This document shows, in pieces, positions 25,041-34,747 of a stretch of DNA of 64,000 nt (its first letter is position 1; every line of letters begins with the position of its first letter). The notes beneath the pieces were generated by a model. It saw only the letters and a program-made list of their open reading frames with translations. It made no database searches and had not been told where the DNA came from. The position numbers and the translations under genes are program-made. Source of the stretch: an uncultured Nioella sp. (lineage in GTDB: Bacteria > Pseudomonadota > Alphaproteobacteria > Rhodobacterales > Rhodobacteraceae); assembly GCA_947495575.1 (NCBI GenBank), contig CANLZL010000002.1:620001-684000 (forward strand). Reading direction: 5' to 3'.

Positions 25041-25973
25041 TTAGGTCGTGGGGCAAATCCAATCAGGTCGGATGCCTGAGCGCGCGATGTAATCGTCAAC
25101 ATCACATCCCCGAAAGAGACCGTGATCGGTAATCAGAACCGTGCGCAACCCTGCAGCCGCACCGCCAAGGATATCCGTGTGCAACGTATCGCCCACCATC
25201 GCGATCCGGTTTCGGACAATACCCGGCAGGCGGTCAAGAGCGGCGGCAAAGGCGTTGCCATGCGGCTTGCCGAAATATCGCGGCTTGATACCGGTCGCCT
25301 CATAAACCGCATGCGCAAAATGGCCGGGCTCCATCGTCAGCCCCGCCTCATCCGGTGCCACCAGATCGGGATTGGCGATAATGAAGGGGCGCGGGTTTGC
25401 TTTCAGCGCTGCAATCAAACGGTTGTTGAGGTCCGAATTCCAAGCGTTGGATGACAAGAACAGGAACCCTCCGGCGCGGTCAAAAAGACTGTCATCCGCC
25501 AAAAGGTTTTCAACCATGTCTAGGCAATCCTGAAACCCATCCGAACGGCGTGCGATGCTCGCCCAAACTTGTCCCGGACCAAGAAGAGGCAAACCCGCCA
25601 ATGCAACCTCACGGGAAGCAACAACGTTTTCCTCTGTGAACTCAAACCCATACCGGCGATATTTCGCGACCGCTTGATCGTGAGTGATACTGGCGCCATT
25701 AGTCAACACGATCAGTTGCTTGCCCATGGCCTGCAGGTCCGACATCCGCGCAACAGCACCCCGAACCGCCGTGTCGCCCGTGTTGAGAACTCCGTAAGCA
25801 TCCAAGACAAAGGCATCAACATGCGGTGCTATATCTGCCAATGAGCCTGCGCGGATGGAGTGTTCTGGAAACTCTGCATCAGGCAAGTCCGGGCGCATGA
25901 CCTCATAGCGTTGAAACGCCCATTCAGCCCCCGGGGCACGTTCAAGATGGGGGGGGACTGCTTGTTCATTCAT
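25041..25973 (-). CDS. HAD-superfamily class IIA hydrolase (TIGR01459 type)
   Basis: The 310-residue NagD-like phosphatase has HAD motif I in VLDAYGVLNTGDTAVRGAV (nucleophile Asp of DAYGV), motif II VLTNGASITHDQAVAKYR, and motif III/IV KPHGNAFAAALDRL with MVGDTLHTDILGGAAAGLRT. This matches the alphaproteobacterial TIGR01459 family of unknown substrate, probably a sugar or nucleotide phosphate. It lies just downstream of a ribokinase-like gene on the same strand (66 bases), so a kinase/phosphatase pair in sugar metabolism is possible. Confidence 0.85.
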   Translation of the reverse strand: MNEQAVPPHLERAPGAEWAFQRYEVMRPDLPDAEFPEHSIRAGSLADIAPHVDAFVLDAYGVLNTGDTAVRGAVARMSDLQAMGKQLIVLTNGASITHDQAVAKYRRYGFEFTEENVVASREVALAGLPLLGPGQVWASIARRSDGFQDCLDMVENLLADDSLFDRAGGFLFLSSNAWNSDLNNRLIAALKANPRPFIIANPDLVAPDEAGLTMEPGHFAHAVYEATGIKPRYFGKPHGNAFAAALDRLPGIVRNRIAMVGDTLHTDILGGAAAGLRTVLITDHGLFRGCDVDDYIARSGIRPDWICPTT

Positions 25974-26039
25974 TGGGAGTGCCTCAAGGCTGTCTTCCGC
26001 GCCGGAATAGGCGCATTTGCCCGGGAAGGAAAGACCGGG

Positions 26040-26909
26040 TCAGGCTTGATCCTGTAGAAAGGCCGTCACCTCGTCAGCCGTTGGAATGGTCTCAGCCGCC
26101 CCCGGCCGTGTCACCTGGATCGCGGCCGCAGCCGAGGCGCGCCGCATCGCATCCTCCACAGACAATCCAGTGTCGAACCCCGCAAGACTGTAGCCCAGAA
26201 ACGTGTCCCCTGCCCCCGTGGTATCCACTGGATCAACGGCGAACGAGGCAACGTCTGCGCGCCCTTCTGGCCCAATCAACGCAGCACCTTTGGCACCATA
26301 AGTTATCAGTTGCTGGATCGATCCCAGATCAGCATCGGGCAAATCCGCCGCCAAACTGGCCGCTTCGCCTTCATTGACCGACAACAGATCGATGAAGGGC
26401 AATATTTGCGCCACTGCTTTGCTTTCAAAAGGTGCCGCACAATAGGCAACTTTCAGCCCCTTGGATTTGGCCAATTTGGCTGCGTCCACGCCCGCACTGG
26501 TCTCGTTCTGCAACAGCAGCCAGTCACCTGGCCCGGCCTGTGCCAGAGCCCCCATAACCATATCAATCGTGATTGCACGATTGGCACCGGAGAAAAGAAC
26601 AATCGCATTTTCTGCTGCATCATCGACGTTGATGATGGCGTGCCCCGTCGGAATATCGAGACGCGAGACATGAGCTATGTCCACGCCTGCATTGCCAAGC
26701 ACTTTTGCGGTCCATTCCCCCTCTGGTCCGGTAGCCCCGATATGCAATACCTGGCCACCGGCTCGCGCAATCGCGATGGATTGGTTTGCGCCCTTTCCGC
26801 CAAGGCCCGTGATCAGATTGCTTGCGGCCAAAGTCTCACCGGGGCGCGGCAGATGCGGCACCAGATAGGTATGGTCGATATTGATCGACCCAAGATTGAA
26901 AATGGCCAT
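26040..26909 (-). CDS. rbsK: PfkB-family carbohydrate kinase, ribokinase-like
   Basis: The 289-residue kinase has the PfkB signatures IFNLGSINIDHTYLVPHLPR, GGKGANQSIAIARAGG and the C-terminal DTTGAGDTFLGYSLAG, which forms the anion hole with the catalytic Asp of GAGD. GGKGANQ is typical of ribokinases (ribose + ATP to ribose-5-phosphate). No ribose transporter is adjacent, so another sugar or nucleoside is possible; the symbol is tentative. It is divergent from kbl, and both share the region 26910-27069. Confidence 0.78.
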   Translation of the reverse strand: MAIFNLGSINIDHTYLVPHLPRPGETLAASNLITGLGGKGANQSIAIARAGGQVLHIGATGPEGEWTAKVLGNAGVDIAHVSRLDIPTGHAIINVDDAAENAIVLFSGANRAITIDMVMGALAQAGPGDWLLLQNETSAGVDAAKLAKSKGLKVAYCAAPFESKAVAQILPFIDLLSVNEGEAASLAADLPDADLGSIQQLITYGAKGAALIGPEGRADVASFAVDPVDTTGAGDTFLGYSLAGFDTGLSVEDAMRRASAAAAIQVTRPGAAETIPTADEVTAFLQDQA

Positions 26910-27069
26910 ATCCGCGCCTTTGCTCGTCAGATCCAGGTCACCCTAGGAAGACTGCCGGGCGCACGCAAGTCAGCCGGCAAATTGCTGGAAGAACATGCTA
27001 GACTTGATGGAGGCTTCAGGCTTAATAGGTCAACACCTCACCCCTAAATGCGCCATCAGGATTTCCATC

Positions 27070-28257
27070 ATGACACAGAGCTTTCTCGAACATCTTACAG
27101 AAGAACTGAATGGGTTGCGTGATGCGGGATTGTTCAAATCAGAGCGAGTGATTACCACTAAACAGTCCGGAACCGTTGCGCTCGATAACGGCAAAGAAGT
27201 CATCAACCTCTGCGCGAACAATTACCTTGGCCTATCGGATAACGTTGAACTAATCGAAGCGGGGCGCGAGGCGCTGGATCGATATGGTTATGGCATGTCC
27301 TCGGTCCGGTTCATTTGCGGCACGCAGGAAGAACATAAAAAACTTGAGGGGCGCATTTCCAGTTTCCTCGGGATGGAGGACACTATCCTCTATTCCAGCT
27401 GTTTCGACGCAAACACCGGGCTTTTCGAGACACTTTTGGGGCCTGAAGATGCGATCATCTCGGACGCTCTGAATCACGCCTCGATCATCGACGGAGTGCG
27501 CCTCTGCAAAGCAAAACGGCTACGCTATGCAAATTCGGATATGGCCGATCTTGAGGCCAAGCTGCAAGACGCTGAGGGCTGCCGCTTCAAGATGATTGCG
27601 ACTGATGGCGTATTCTCAATGGATGGCTATATCGCCAAACTGGAAGAGATTTGCGACTTGGCTGAGAAATATGGTGCGATGGTGATGGTCGATGACAGCC
27701 ACTCGGTCGGGTTCATGGGCGCAACCGGGCGCGGCACGCATGAACATTGCGGCGTGATGGGCCGGGTCGATATCATCACCGGCACGCTTGGCAAGGCGCT
27801 TGGCGGGGCCTCAGGCGGCTATACATCAGCCAAGAAAGAGGTTGTCGAATGGTTGCGTCAACGCTCGCGCCCTTACCTGTTCTCGAACACGCTGGCCCCG
27901 GTCATTGCCCAAACGTCGATCAAGGTACTGGATATGCTGGAAGCCTCGACAGAACGGCGTGAAAAGCTGATGGATCATGCCGGGCATTTTCGCGCAAGGA
28001 TGGCGGCGGCAGGGTTTGACCTGTTGCCGGGCGAACACCCGATTATTCCTGTGATGCTGCGCGACCCCAAAAAAGCGCAAGAGATGGCGGCGCGCCTGGA
28101 TGCCAAGGGCGTCTATGTCGCGGCCTTCAGTTTTCCGGTTGTGCCAAAAGGGCAGGACCGTATCCGCACGCAGATGTCCGCAGCCCTAAGCCGAGAAGAA
28201 CTGGATAAGGCGATTGACGCGTTTATCGAGGTTGGTCGCGATATGGGGATCATCTAA
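27070..28257 (+). CDS. kbl: Glycine C-acetyltransferase (2-amino-3-ketobutyrate CoA ligase)
   Basis: PLP enzyme of 395 residues converting 2-amino-3-oxobutyrate + CoA to glycine + acetyl-CoA, the second step of threonine degradation. Key motifs are [37 protein letters not shown], and the Schiff-base lysine of [15 protein letters not shown] (Lys242), with SNTLAP near the end. The start at 27070 follows AGGA. It is immediately followed by tdh, one base after the stop, the standard kbl-tdh pair. BioF (elsewhere in the window) is a paralogue but differs in context. Confidence 0.96.
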   Translation: MTQSFLEHLTEELNGLRDAGLFKSERVITTKQSGTVALDNGKEVINLCANNYLGLSDNVELIEAGREALDRYGYGMSSVRFICGTQEEHKKLEGRISSFLGMEDTILYSSCFDANTGLFETLLGPEDAIISDALNHASIIDGVRLCKAKRLRYANSDMADLEAKLQDAEGCRFKMIATDGVFSMDGYIAKLEEICDLAEKYGAMVMVDDSHSVGFMGATGRGTHEHCGVMGRVDIITGTLGKALGGASGGYTSAKKEVVEWLRQRSRPYLFSNTLAPVIAQTSIKVLDMLEASTERREKLMDHAGHFRARMAAAGFDLLPGEHPIIPVMLRDPKKAQEMAARLDAKGVYVAAFSFPVVPKGQDRIRTQMSAALSREELDKAIDAFIEVGRDMGII

Positions 28258-28258
28258 A

Positions 28259-29296
28259 ATGTCCAATGAAATGAAAGCACTGGTCAAAGCCAAGCCCGAA
28301 GTGGGTCTTTGGATGGAACGTGTGCCTGTGCCGGAACCCGGCCCAAACGAAGTGCTGATCAAGGTACGGAAATCGGCCATCTGTGGCACCGATGTCCATA
28401 TCTGGAAATGGGATGAATGGTCGGCAAAAACCGTTCCTGTCCCAATGGTCGTAGGCCATGAGTTTTGTGGAGAGATTGTCGATTGCGGCAAAGCGGCCAT
28501 GAAATTCAGCATAGGCCAACGCGTTTCGGGCGAGGGCCACGTGACTTGCGGCACCTGCCGCAATTGCCGCGCAGGTCGAGGGCATCTTTGCCGGAACACC
28601 AAGGGCGTCGGCGTGAACAGGCCGGGCAGCTTTGCGGAATATCTTTGCATCCCCGAGGCCAATGTTGTGCCGATCCCGGATGATATCCCCGATGAGATTG
28701 CAGCGATTTTCGATCCGTTTGGTAACGCGGTGCATACCGCCCTCAGCTTTGACCTTGTGGGCGAGGATGTGCTGGTCACGGGCGCTGGCCCCATTGGCAT
28801 CATGGGGGCCTTGGTCGCGCAAAAGGTCGGCGCCCGCAAAGTGGTCATCACCGATATCGCACCTTACCGCCTGCAACTGGCCCGCGATATGGGCGTGCAA
28901 CATGTCGTTGACGTTTCGAGTGAAACTTTGCTCGATGTCATGGGCGAGATTGGCATGACAGAAGGCTTTGATGTGGGCCTTGAGATGTCTGGCGCGGCCG
29001 CCGCCATGCGCCAGATGCTCCACCGGATGAACAATGGTGGCAAGATCGCCCTTCTGGGCATCGCGCCAACGGAATTTGCCGTCGATTGGAACGAGATCAT
29101 CTTCAAGATGTTGCAGGTCAAAGGTATCTATGGGCGCGAGATATTTGAAACCTGGTACAAAATGATCGCATTGGTCCAATCGGGGCTGGATCTGTCTGGG
29201 CTCATCACCCACCGCATCGGCATTGATGATTACGAGGAAGGCTTTTCCGCCATGTTGTCTGGCGAAGCTGGAAAAGTTGTCATGGACTGGGGATAG
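28259..29296 (+). CDS. tdh: L-threonine 3-dehydrogenase
   Basis: Zinc-dependent NAD+ medium-chain dehydrogenase of 345 residues that oxidises threonine to 2-amino-3-oxobutyrate for Kbl. Catalytic-zinc ligands are in ICGTDVHIW (Cys42) and GHEFCGEI (His67). Structural-zinc Cys are at about 97, 100, 103 and 111 ([15 protein letters not shown]). The Rossmann loop is [14 protein letters not shown], and [11 protein letters not shown] is a Tdh hallmark. Length and pairing with kbl are canonical. Confidence 0.96.
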   Translation: MSNEMKALVKAKPEVGLWMERVPVPEPGPNEVLIKVRKSAICGTDVHIWKWDEWSAKTVPVPMVVGHEFCGEIVDCGKAAMKFSIGQRVSGEGHVTCGTCRNCRAGRGHLCRNTKGVGVNRPGSFAEYLCIPEANVVPIPDDIPDEIAAIFDPFGNAVHTALSFDLVGEDVLVTGAGPIGIMGALVAQKVGARKVVITDIAPYRLQLARDMGVQHVVDVSSETLLDVMGEIGMTEGFDVGLEMSGAAAAMRQMLHRMNNGGKIALLGIAPTEFAVDWNEIIFKMLQVKGIYGREIFETWYKMIALVQSGLDLSGLITHRIGIDDYEEGFSAMLSGEAGKVVMDWG

Positions 29297-29358
29297 GTCT
29301 GCCCCTTGCAAAACACCTCCCATTGCCCGCACCCTGCGATCAAAGGGAGGCTGGGTAT

Positions 29359-30144
29359 ATGAACATTGCTGAGGTGAACAACACACGATTGCATTGGCGC
29401 GAGGATGGCGACCCGGATAGCCGGCCGGTCGTGTTCTCAAACGCCCTTGGCGTTGATTTGCGGCTCTGGGATGCGGTAATTCAGCGACTCCCAAAAGACC
29501 TACGCCTTGTTCGGTATGACACCCGGGGGCATGGCCTGTCAGATTGCCCGGCGGGGCCCTACACAATACCCGGTCTCGCGCGCGACGCAGAGGCGTTCAT
29601 AGAACATCTTGGACTTCAAAACGCTGTCTTTGTTGGTCTTTCACTTGGCGGCGCAACGGGAATGGAACTGGCCGCAAAACGACCCGATCTTGTGTCGGCG
29701 CTGGTCATATCGAATATCGCAGATACCACTGAAAACCCGGATATGTGGCGCAACCGTATGGCTGCCGTACGTGAAGGCGGCGTGGCGGGAATCGCCGAAG
29801 GTATTCTGGATCGTTGGTTTGGCCCCAACTACCGCAACCGACCCGAAGCGCGGATCTGGCGCACCATGTTGGCGCGTTGCCCGAAAGAAGGGTATCTGGG
29901 CGCCTGTGCCGCGATTGCTGACGCCGATCAGCAAGCTGCGGCGCGCAATATCACTCAACCGGTATTGGCAATCAGCGGCGCATTGGACCGCGCCTGCCCC
30001 CCTTTGCGAACACAGGCCACAGCTGCCAGAATAACCAATGCGCGCTACCATATGATGCCGGAGGTTGCGCATTTGCCTTGCGTTGAAGCGCCAGAGGCAT
30101 ATGCGGACCTGCTGATAGAGTTTATCGCAAGTATCGCGGCGTGA
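29359..30144 (+). CDS. Alpha/beta hydrolase, 3-oxoadipate enol-lactonase (PcaD) like
   Basis: The 261-residue protein has the alpha/beta-hydrolase nucleophile elbow GLSLGG (Ser95), oxyanion region FSNALGVDLRLWD, and RYDTRGHGLSD. Asp in GALDRACPP and His in EVAHLPCVE are the likely acid and base. FSNALG.. LW and YDTRGHGLS are typical of 3-oxoadipate enol-lactonases in the beta-ketoadipate pathway. No other pca gene is present in the window, so a different ester or lactone substrate is possible. GGGAGG precedes the ATG. Confidence 0.7.
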   Translation: MNIAEVNNTRLHWREDGDPDSRPVVFSNALGVDLRLWDAVIQRLPKDLRLVRYDTRGHGLSDCPAGPYTIPGLARDAEAFIEHLGLQNAVFVGLSLGGATGMELAAKRPDLVSALVISNIADTTENPDMWRNRMAAVREGGVAGIAEGILDRWFGPNYRNRPEARIWRTMLARCPKEGYLGACAAIADADQQAAARNITQPVLAISGALDRACPPLRTQATAARITNARYHMMPEVAHLPCVEAPEAYADLLIEFIASIAA

Positions 30145-30148
30145 ATGA

Positions 30149-30847
30149 TTACTCAGGTGGCAAAATCGTCAACTCGACAGAGGCAAGACCGCCAACACGG
30201 CCTACCAATTTGTCCCCAACATCCACTGGCCCCACTCCCGCAGGTGTGCCAGTCATGATCAGATCGCCCGGAACAAGGTGATAGTATTGCGATAGATCCG
30301 CGATGATCTCGGGCACCGAATGAACCATGCCCGACAGGCGCCCTGTCTGACGGTGTTCTCCGTTAACCTCCAATTCGATAGCCTGCGGACCAACTTGTCC
30401 GAAATCCCCAGCTGGGGTCAGCGGGCCAAGAACAGCGGCACCCTCTACATCTTTGCCAATGTCCCAAGGACGCCTCTTTTCTTTGGCTTTGGCTTGCAAA
30501 TCGCGCCGGGTCATATCCAGCCCGCATCCATATCCAAGGACGGTCGCCACGGCTGCCTCTGGCGTTATCCTGAAGGCAGGCGCGCCCAGCGCTACAACGA
30601 ATTCAACTTCGTGATGGTAATCGTACGTTCCCGGCGGATAAGGCACCTGCGCCGGGCTTTCGGCCACCGCGGTCAGAGACTTGGTAAAATAAAATGGGGC
30701 GGCCCGATCCACTTCCGAGCCCATCTCAGCGGCATGCTCCGCGTAGTTTCGACCGACGCAAAAAATGCGGGAGATCGGGAAGCGGGCCGTGTGCCCCAAA
30801 ACAGGCAGGCTGCGCACGGCAGGCGGAGGAAACAGGTAGTCTGGCAA
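30149..30847 (-). CDS. Fumarylacetoacetate hydrolase family protein
   Basis: The 232-residue protein has the FAH-fold signatures IFCVGRNYAEHAAEMG, HHEVEFVVALG (metal ligands Glu/Glu/Asp in the E.E...D pattern), GLDMTRRDLQAKAKEKRRPW, GDLIMTGTPAGVGPV. This subgroup includes fumarylpyruvate hydrolases and acylpyruvases/oxaloacetate decarboxylases that act on 2,4-dioxo acids. The start codon is TTG with GGAG upstream. The 3' end converges on the PcaD-like gene with a five-base gap; both may act in aromatic catabolism, but that is weak. Confidence 0.85.
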   Translation of the reverse strand: MPDYLFPPPAVRSLPVLGHTARFPISRIFCVGRNYAEHAAEMGSEVDRAAPFYFTKSLTAVAESPAQVPYPPGTYDYHHEVEFVVALGAPAFRITPEAAVATVLGYGCGLDMTRRDLQAKAKEKRRPWDIGKDVEGAAVLGPLTPAGDFGQVGPQAIELEVNGEHRQTGRLSGMVHSVPEIIADLSQYYHLVPGDLIMTGTPAGVGPVDVGDKLVGRVGGLASVELTILPPE

Positions 30848-30997
30848 CGGGATGCTCCGGTCAAATCATCGGTTGCGCCACTTTGAGCCTTCCGCGTGAA
30901 TTGACAAGGGGGTGCCCCGTCTTGCCGCTCAGATATGGACCTTTGGCCCAAATATGTGCATGTGTTTCGTAACCTGAATGACCAAGGCCCTCGCTCA

Positions 30998-31954
30998 ATG
31001 TCTCTGCCCTTGCCCGCCTCACGGGACGCTCCGAAATCCTGCTGCACGCCAGCGCGTGTGGGCGGGGCGCAATCAGATCCTTTTGAGGTCACAGAGAAGA
31101 CAGGACAGGATCAGTCTGAACCTGTTGATATCCCTGGTGGCACCGCCCTGGTTGGCACCAAGGAGCCGATTATTGTCGCTGACGCCGAAGGCCCGCTGCG
31201 CAAGAAGAAAGTAAGGCCATTTCGCATGGATGCCGAGGCTGTCACCAACAAACGCTTTGCGGCTTTTGTCGAAGACACGGGCTATGTCACCGAAGCAGAG
31301 CGTTTTGGAAATTCCTTCGTGTTTCACACGCATCTGCCGCAAGATTTCCCACCGACGCAAGGTGTAGCTGGCGCCGAATGGTGGCGCATGGTCGATGGTG
31401 CCTGCTGGCGCAGACCCAATGGCCCGGGCAGTGAAGACGAGTGCAAGGATGATCATCCTGCGGTGCAGATCAGCTGGAACGACGCCCGCGCCTTTGCGGA
31501 TTGGGCTGGAGGGCGTTTGCCCACAGAGGCCGAGTGGGAACATGCCGCGCGTGGTGGGTTGGGCGATGTTCGTTTTCCATGGGGCGATCAGGAACCCAAT
31601 GATGAGGATTACATGCCTTGCAATATCTGGCAGGGCCGGTTTCCGCACGTAAATACCGGTTTGGACGGCTACAAAAGCACCGCCCCCGCTCGGTCTTTTG
31701 AGCCAAATGGCTATGGGCTTTTCAACATGGTCGGCAATGTCTGGGAATGGACGTCCGAGCCATTCAAAATCCGGACGCTGCGCAAAGCCTCTCGTCAGGT
31801 CCATGCAGGCAAAGAGGGATATAAATTGCAAAAGGGCGGATCGTTCCTCTGCCATATCTCCTACTGCTATCGGTACAGGATCGCGGCGCGCCACGGCAAT
31901 TCGCCCGATACGGCAACCGGGCATCAAGGATTACGACTGGTCTATGACGCCTGA
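30998..31954 (+). CDS. Formylglycine-generating enzyme (SUMF1/FGE family)
   Basis: The 318-residue protein shows FGE hallmarks: VTNKRFAAFVEDTGYVTEAE, GGRLPTEAEWEHAARGG, NMVGNVWEWTSEPF, and the C-terminal GGSFLCHISYCYRYRIAAR. The last segment contains the two active-site cysteines (about Cys285 and Cys290) in the order found in true FGEs, which bind copper and oxidise a sulfatase Cys to formylglycine. Most FGE-sulfatase-domain proteins lack this pair, so genuine sulfatase maturation is likely. No sulfatase gene is visible in the window. The next gene overlaps its 3' end. Confidence 0.87.
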   Translation: MSLPLPASRDAPKSCCTPARVGGAQSDPFEVTEKTGQDQSEPVDIPGGTALVGTKEPIIVADAEGPLRKKKVRPFRMDAEAVTNKRFAAFVEDTGYVTEAERFGNSFVFHTHLPQDFPPTQGVAGAEWWRMVDGACWRRPNGPGSEDECKDDHPAVQISWNDARAFADWAGGRLPTEAEWEHAARGGLGDVRFPWGDQEPNDEDYMPCNIWQGRFPHVNTGLDGYKSTAPARSFEPNGYGLFNMVGNVWEWTSEPFKIRTLRKASRQVHAGKEGYKLQKGGSFLCHISYCYRYRIAARHGNSPDTATGHQGLRLVYDA

Positions 31955-32459
31955 AACGGAAGTGTTGCGGTCAGATTGCGCCAATTGCGCCGGACTTTGC
32001 TGCGTGGCTTTTGCCTTTGATCGAGATCAGGGCTTTGGCTATGACAAAGCCCCCAATGATCCTTGCAAGCATCTGGACGCGGCCTGTCGTTGCGCCGTCC
32101 ACGACAACCGCAAATCCCATGGCATGACCGCCTGCGCACTTTATGAGTGCTATGGGGCCGGACAATATGTGGTTCAGGCGCTGTTTGACGGTCAATCCTG
32201 GCAGGACGACCCGGCGCATTTCGGCCCGATGACCGAGGCGTTCCGCGAATTGGCGCGTATCCACACGGAACTGGCTTTGTTACGACAGGCCGAACGGCTG
32301 GCCCTACCGGCCGGACCCATGGCAGAATTGAACAACCTGATCCGGCAGCTTGCACCGGAAGACGGATGGACCTTGTCCGATCTGGCCGCCCGTCCAGCAG
32401 GGCAACTTGTGAAAGCATCCCGTCGCTTTCTGGCCGATCTGAAATCACATCTGACATAG
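31944..32459 (+). CDS. Cys-rich CxxC protein, metal-binding family of unknown function
   Basis: The 171-residue protein begins with a cluster CANCAGLCCVAFAF, then PCKHLDAACRCAVHD and CALYECYGAGQYVVQ, resembling the YkgJ-like zinc or iron-cysteine families and the N-terminal domain found in some pentapeptide-repeat proteins. The C-terminal half is helical and lacks Cys. It starts inside the FGE gene (11-base overlap), implying coupled translation. A role in metal (Cu) delivery to FGE is conceivable but unproven. It is followed by a strong terminator. Confidence 0.65.
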   Translation: MTPETEVLRSDCANCAGLCCVAFAFDRDQGFGYDKAPNDPCKHLDAACRCAVHDNRKSHGMTACALYECYGAGQYVVQALFDGQSWQDDPAHFGPMTEAFRELARIHTELALLRQAERLALPAGPMAELNNLIRQLAPEDGWTLSDLAARPAGQLVKASRRFLADLKSHLT

Positions 32460-32462
32460 AGA

Positions 32463-32499
32463 ACGGGCCGCCAGTTTCCTGACGGCCCGTCTGATTTTT
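32463..32499 (+). terminator. Rho-independent terminator after the FGE-CxxC operon
   Basis: ACGGGCCG (32463-32470) pairs with CGGCCCGT (32483-32490) with an extended inner CAG/CTG, and TTTTT follows at 32495-32499. It also lies downstream of the convergent symporter gene, so it may work in both directions, though with fewer Ts on the minus strand. Confidence 0.75.
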
Positions 32500-32528
32500 C
32501 GGCAAAGGGCGGTTAGGCCCCTACCCTA

Positions 32529-34082
32529 TTAGTGTTTGAACTTGCGGATTTCGCCGGAACGCAGACGCGAAGCGTAGGAGTTCAGTTCTGCACGCACCAG
32601 CTTCATCAGGAAGTAGAGCGCGAAGATGTTCACAACAGCCATCGCAAAGATCGCCGCATCCGAGAAGTCGATGACCGGGCCAAGGCTGGCTGCAGCGCCG
32701 ATAACAACGAAGACGCAGAACAGAACCTTGAAGACCAGCTCAGTCGTTTGACCTTCACCAAAGAGGTAGGTCCATGCTTTCAGGCCGTAGTAGGACCAGG
32801 AAATCATGGTGGAGAAGGCAAAGAGAACAACCGCGATAGCGAGGATGTAGGGGAACCAGCTGATGGAGGCACCAAAGGCTGCAGAGGTCAGCGCAACACC
32901 GGTGTTACCGTCGACAGTTGCGATATGGGAGCCACCTTCGGACAGAACGTAGAAGCCCGTCTCAGGATCGGTGATCAACTGCTGCGAAATGGTGATGACC
33001 AATGCGGTCATGGTACAGATCACAACGGTGTCGATCAGCGGTTCAAGCAGCGAAACGAATCCTTCGGTGATTGGCTCTTTGGTTTTCACCGCAGAGTGTG
33101 CAATCGCCGCCGAGCCGACGCCCGCTTCGTTCGAGAATGCCGCACGTTTGAAACCCTGGATCAGGGCGCCAACAACGCCGCCAGCCACACCGAGGCCAGT
33201 AAAGGCACCTGCAAAGATCTGACCAAAGGCCCAACCGATCATGTCGAAATTGGCAATGAGGATGATCAGTGCCGCACCGACATAGAGGATGCCCATGAAG
33301 GGAACCACTTTTTCGGTCACGCGTGCGATGGATTTGATGCCGCCAACGATAACGGCAAACACAACGGCTGCAAACACGATACCAGTGATCCAGCCGGGAT
33401 AATCCCCAACGATGCCCGAAATCTGAGCATGTGCCTGGTTCGCCTGGAACATGTTACCTCCGCCGAACGCGCCGAGGATACAGAAGATCGAGAACAGAAC
33501 CGCGAGGATTTTGCCGCCGGGCAGACCAAGTTCATCAAACCCCTTGGAAATGTAATACATCGGACCACCCGAGACGGAGCCGTCTGGATATTCGTTCCGA
33601 TATTTTACGCCAAGGGTACATTCGGTGAATTTAGACGCCATGCCCAAAAGACCCGCGAGGATCATCCAGAATGTCGCGCCCGGACCACCGATACCTACGG
33701 CAACAGCCACACCGGCGATATTACCAAGGCCGACAGTCCCTGACAGTGCGGTTGCAAGCGCCTGGAAGTGACTAACCTCACCCGCATCTTCCGGGTCAGA
33801 ATAGTCGCCTTTTACAAGGCTGATCGCGTGGCCGAAAAACCGGAACTGAACAAACGCGAAATACAAGGTGAAAACTGTTGCCGCAACAACCAGCCAACCA
33901 ACGATCCATGGGAACGATGTGCCGGGAAACGGCGAAAAGATGAAGCTTACAAACGGGCCGGTTGCGGTGGCGAAAACTTCGTTCACGCGCTCATCCAGGG
34001 TTTGTGCGGCTTCCTGCGCAAATGCAGGTGCAGCTGTCAGGGCCGAGGCCGCTGCCAGCGCAAGTGTGTTTAGCGATTTCAT
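32529..34082 (-). CDS. Alanine/glycine:cation symporter (AGCS family)
   Basis: A 517-residue membrane protein with about 11 helices. Family signatures are [59 protein letters not shown], and [20 protein letters not shown]. It imports alanine, glycine or related amino acids with Na+. An apparent cleavable signal peptide ([20 protein letters not shown]) precedes the first core helix, which is unusual but seen in marine AGCS proteins. It lies 12 bases downstream of a universal stress gene on the same strand and may be regulated by the divergent Lrp protein. Confidence 0.93.
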   Translation of the reverse strand: MKSLNTLALAAASALTAAPAFAQEAAQTLDERVNEVFATATGPFVSFIFSPFPGTSFPWIVGWLVVAATVFTLYFAFVQFRFFGHAISLVKGDYSDPEDAGEVSHFQALATALSGTVGLGNIAGVAVAVGIGGPGATFWMILAGLLGMASKFTECTLGVKYRNEYPDGSVSGGPMYYISKGFDELGLPGGKILAVLFSIFCILGAFGGGNMFQANQAHAQISGIVGDYPGWITGIVFAAVVFAVIVGGIKSIARVTEKVVPFMGILYVGAALIILIANFDMIGWAFGQIFAGAFTGLGVAGGVVGALIQGFKRAAFSNEAGVGSAAIAHSAVKTKEPITEGFVSLLEPLIDTVVICTMTALVITISQQLITDPETGFYVLSEGGSHIATVDGNTGVALTSAAFGASISWFPYILAIAVVLFAFSTMISWSYYGLKAWTYLFGEGQTTELVFKVLFCVFVVIGAAASLGPVIDFSDAAIFAMAVVNIFALYFLMKLVRAELNSYASRLRSGEIRKFKH

Positions 34083-34094
34083 TGGACCTGTTCC

Positions 34095-34532
34095 TTATCC
34101 GACAACCGTCACGGGGACGCTTGCGCTCATCACCAAATTGGCGGTCGAGCTTCCGAAAATGCGTTTGGCAAAGCCACCTTCCGAAGACCGGCTGACGACG
34201 ATCTGATCTGCGCCTTCCGAAACACAGACAGAGTTGAGCGTATCAGCAACATCGCCGTGACGAACGACGCCGCGTGCCGTGATGCCAGCTTTGGCCAAAT
34301 CGGCCAGCGCGGGCGTCACAACACGATCCATCGCGGTCTGGATTTCCTTCTCGCGACGCATGTGCCGTTCGGCGTTTTCTTCAGGTGTCTGAAAGGTAAA
34401 TGGTGACCATTCAATGACATAACAAACGAGAAGTTCACACTCCCCGATCAGTGTGGCCAGGCGCTTACCATAGGCAAGCGCACGATCTCCGGAGCTGTGT
34501 CCGTCGAGGCCGATTACGAGTGTAGCGGACAT
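34095..34532 (-). CDS. Universal stress protein family
   Basis: The 145-residue UspA-fold protein starts MSATLVIGLDGHSSGDRALA. The ATP-binding-type C-terminal motif is SRSSEGGFAKRIFGSSTANL, followed by VPVTVV. The P-loop-like Gx2Gx9G(S/T) pattern is nearly complete (SSEGGFAKRIFGSS). The start at 34532 follows GGAGGG. It is the first gene of an operon with the AGCS symporter 12 bases downstream, an arrangement in which Usp proteins may tune transporter activity, as reported for TRAP-associated UspA proteins. Confidence 0.87.
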   Translation of the reverse strand: MSATLVIGLDGHSSGDRALAYGKRLATLIGECELLVCYVIEWSPFTFQTPEENAERHMRREKEIQTAMDRVVTPALADLAKAGITARGVVRHGDVADTLNSVCVSEGADQIVVSRSSEGGFAKRIFGSSTANLVMSASVPVTVVG

Positions 34533-34696
34533 AAAAGTCCCTCCCTCCGACATTTCCCTTTTTGCGTCGCACCCAAGGGCAAACAATGCGGCGTGCCTTT
34601 TGGCATGGGAAATTGTTCTGTTCCCGCCCCTGTAAGGGCGATAAATAGCCATTACGTCTGGACATAGGGACCAAATTGAGGGATATTTCGGTCGTT

Positions 34697-34747
34697 TTTC
34701 CTAAAATAGCAGAACTTAATAGGAAATATGGGACATTGGATAGGAAA
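34697..34747. promoter_or_regulatory. Three phased TAGGAAA repeats, candidate Lrp-type operator
   Basis: TTTCCTA (34697-34703, inverted) and TAGGAAA (34720-34726) form a perfect inverted repeat. A third TAGGAAA (34741-34747) follows exactly 21 bases after the second, about two helical turns. Lrp/AsnC proteins bind such phased arrays. The array overlaps the start region of the Lrp-family gene, consistent with autoregulation. Confidence 0.45.

Noticed and set aside
28250-29566. 438-residue minus-strand frame opposite tdh
   Set aside because: Antisense shadow of a well-conserved dehydrogenase, running past its end with no recognisable motif.
32532-33743. 403-residue plus-strand frame opposite the AGCS symporter
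   Set aside because: It mirrors the codons of the symporter, is rich in His, Asp and Arg, and has no known domain; this is a high-GC shadow.
34533-34675. Glycine-riboswitch candidate before the Usp-AGCS operon
   Set aside because: AGCS genes often have one, but I found no tandem aptamer pattern in the 140 available bases.
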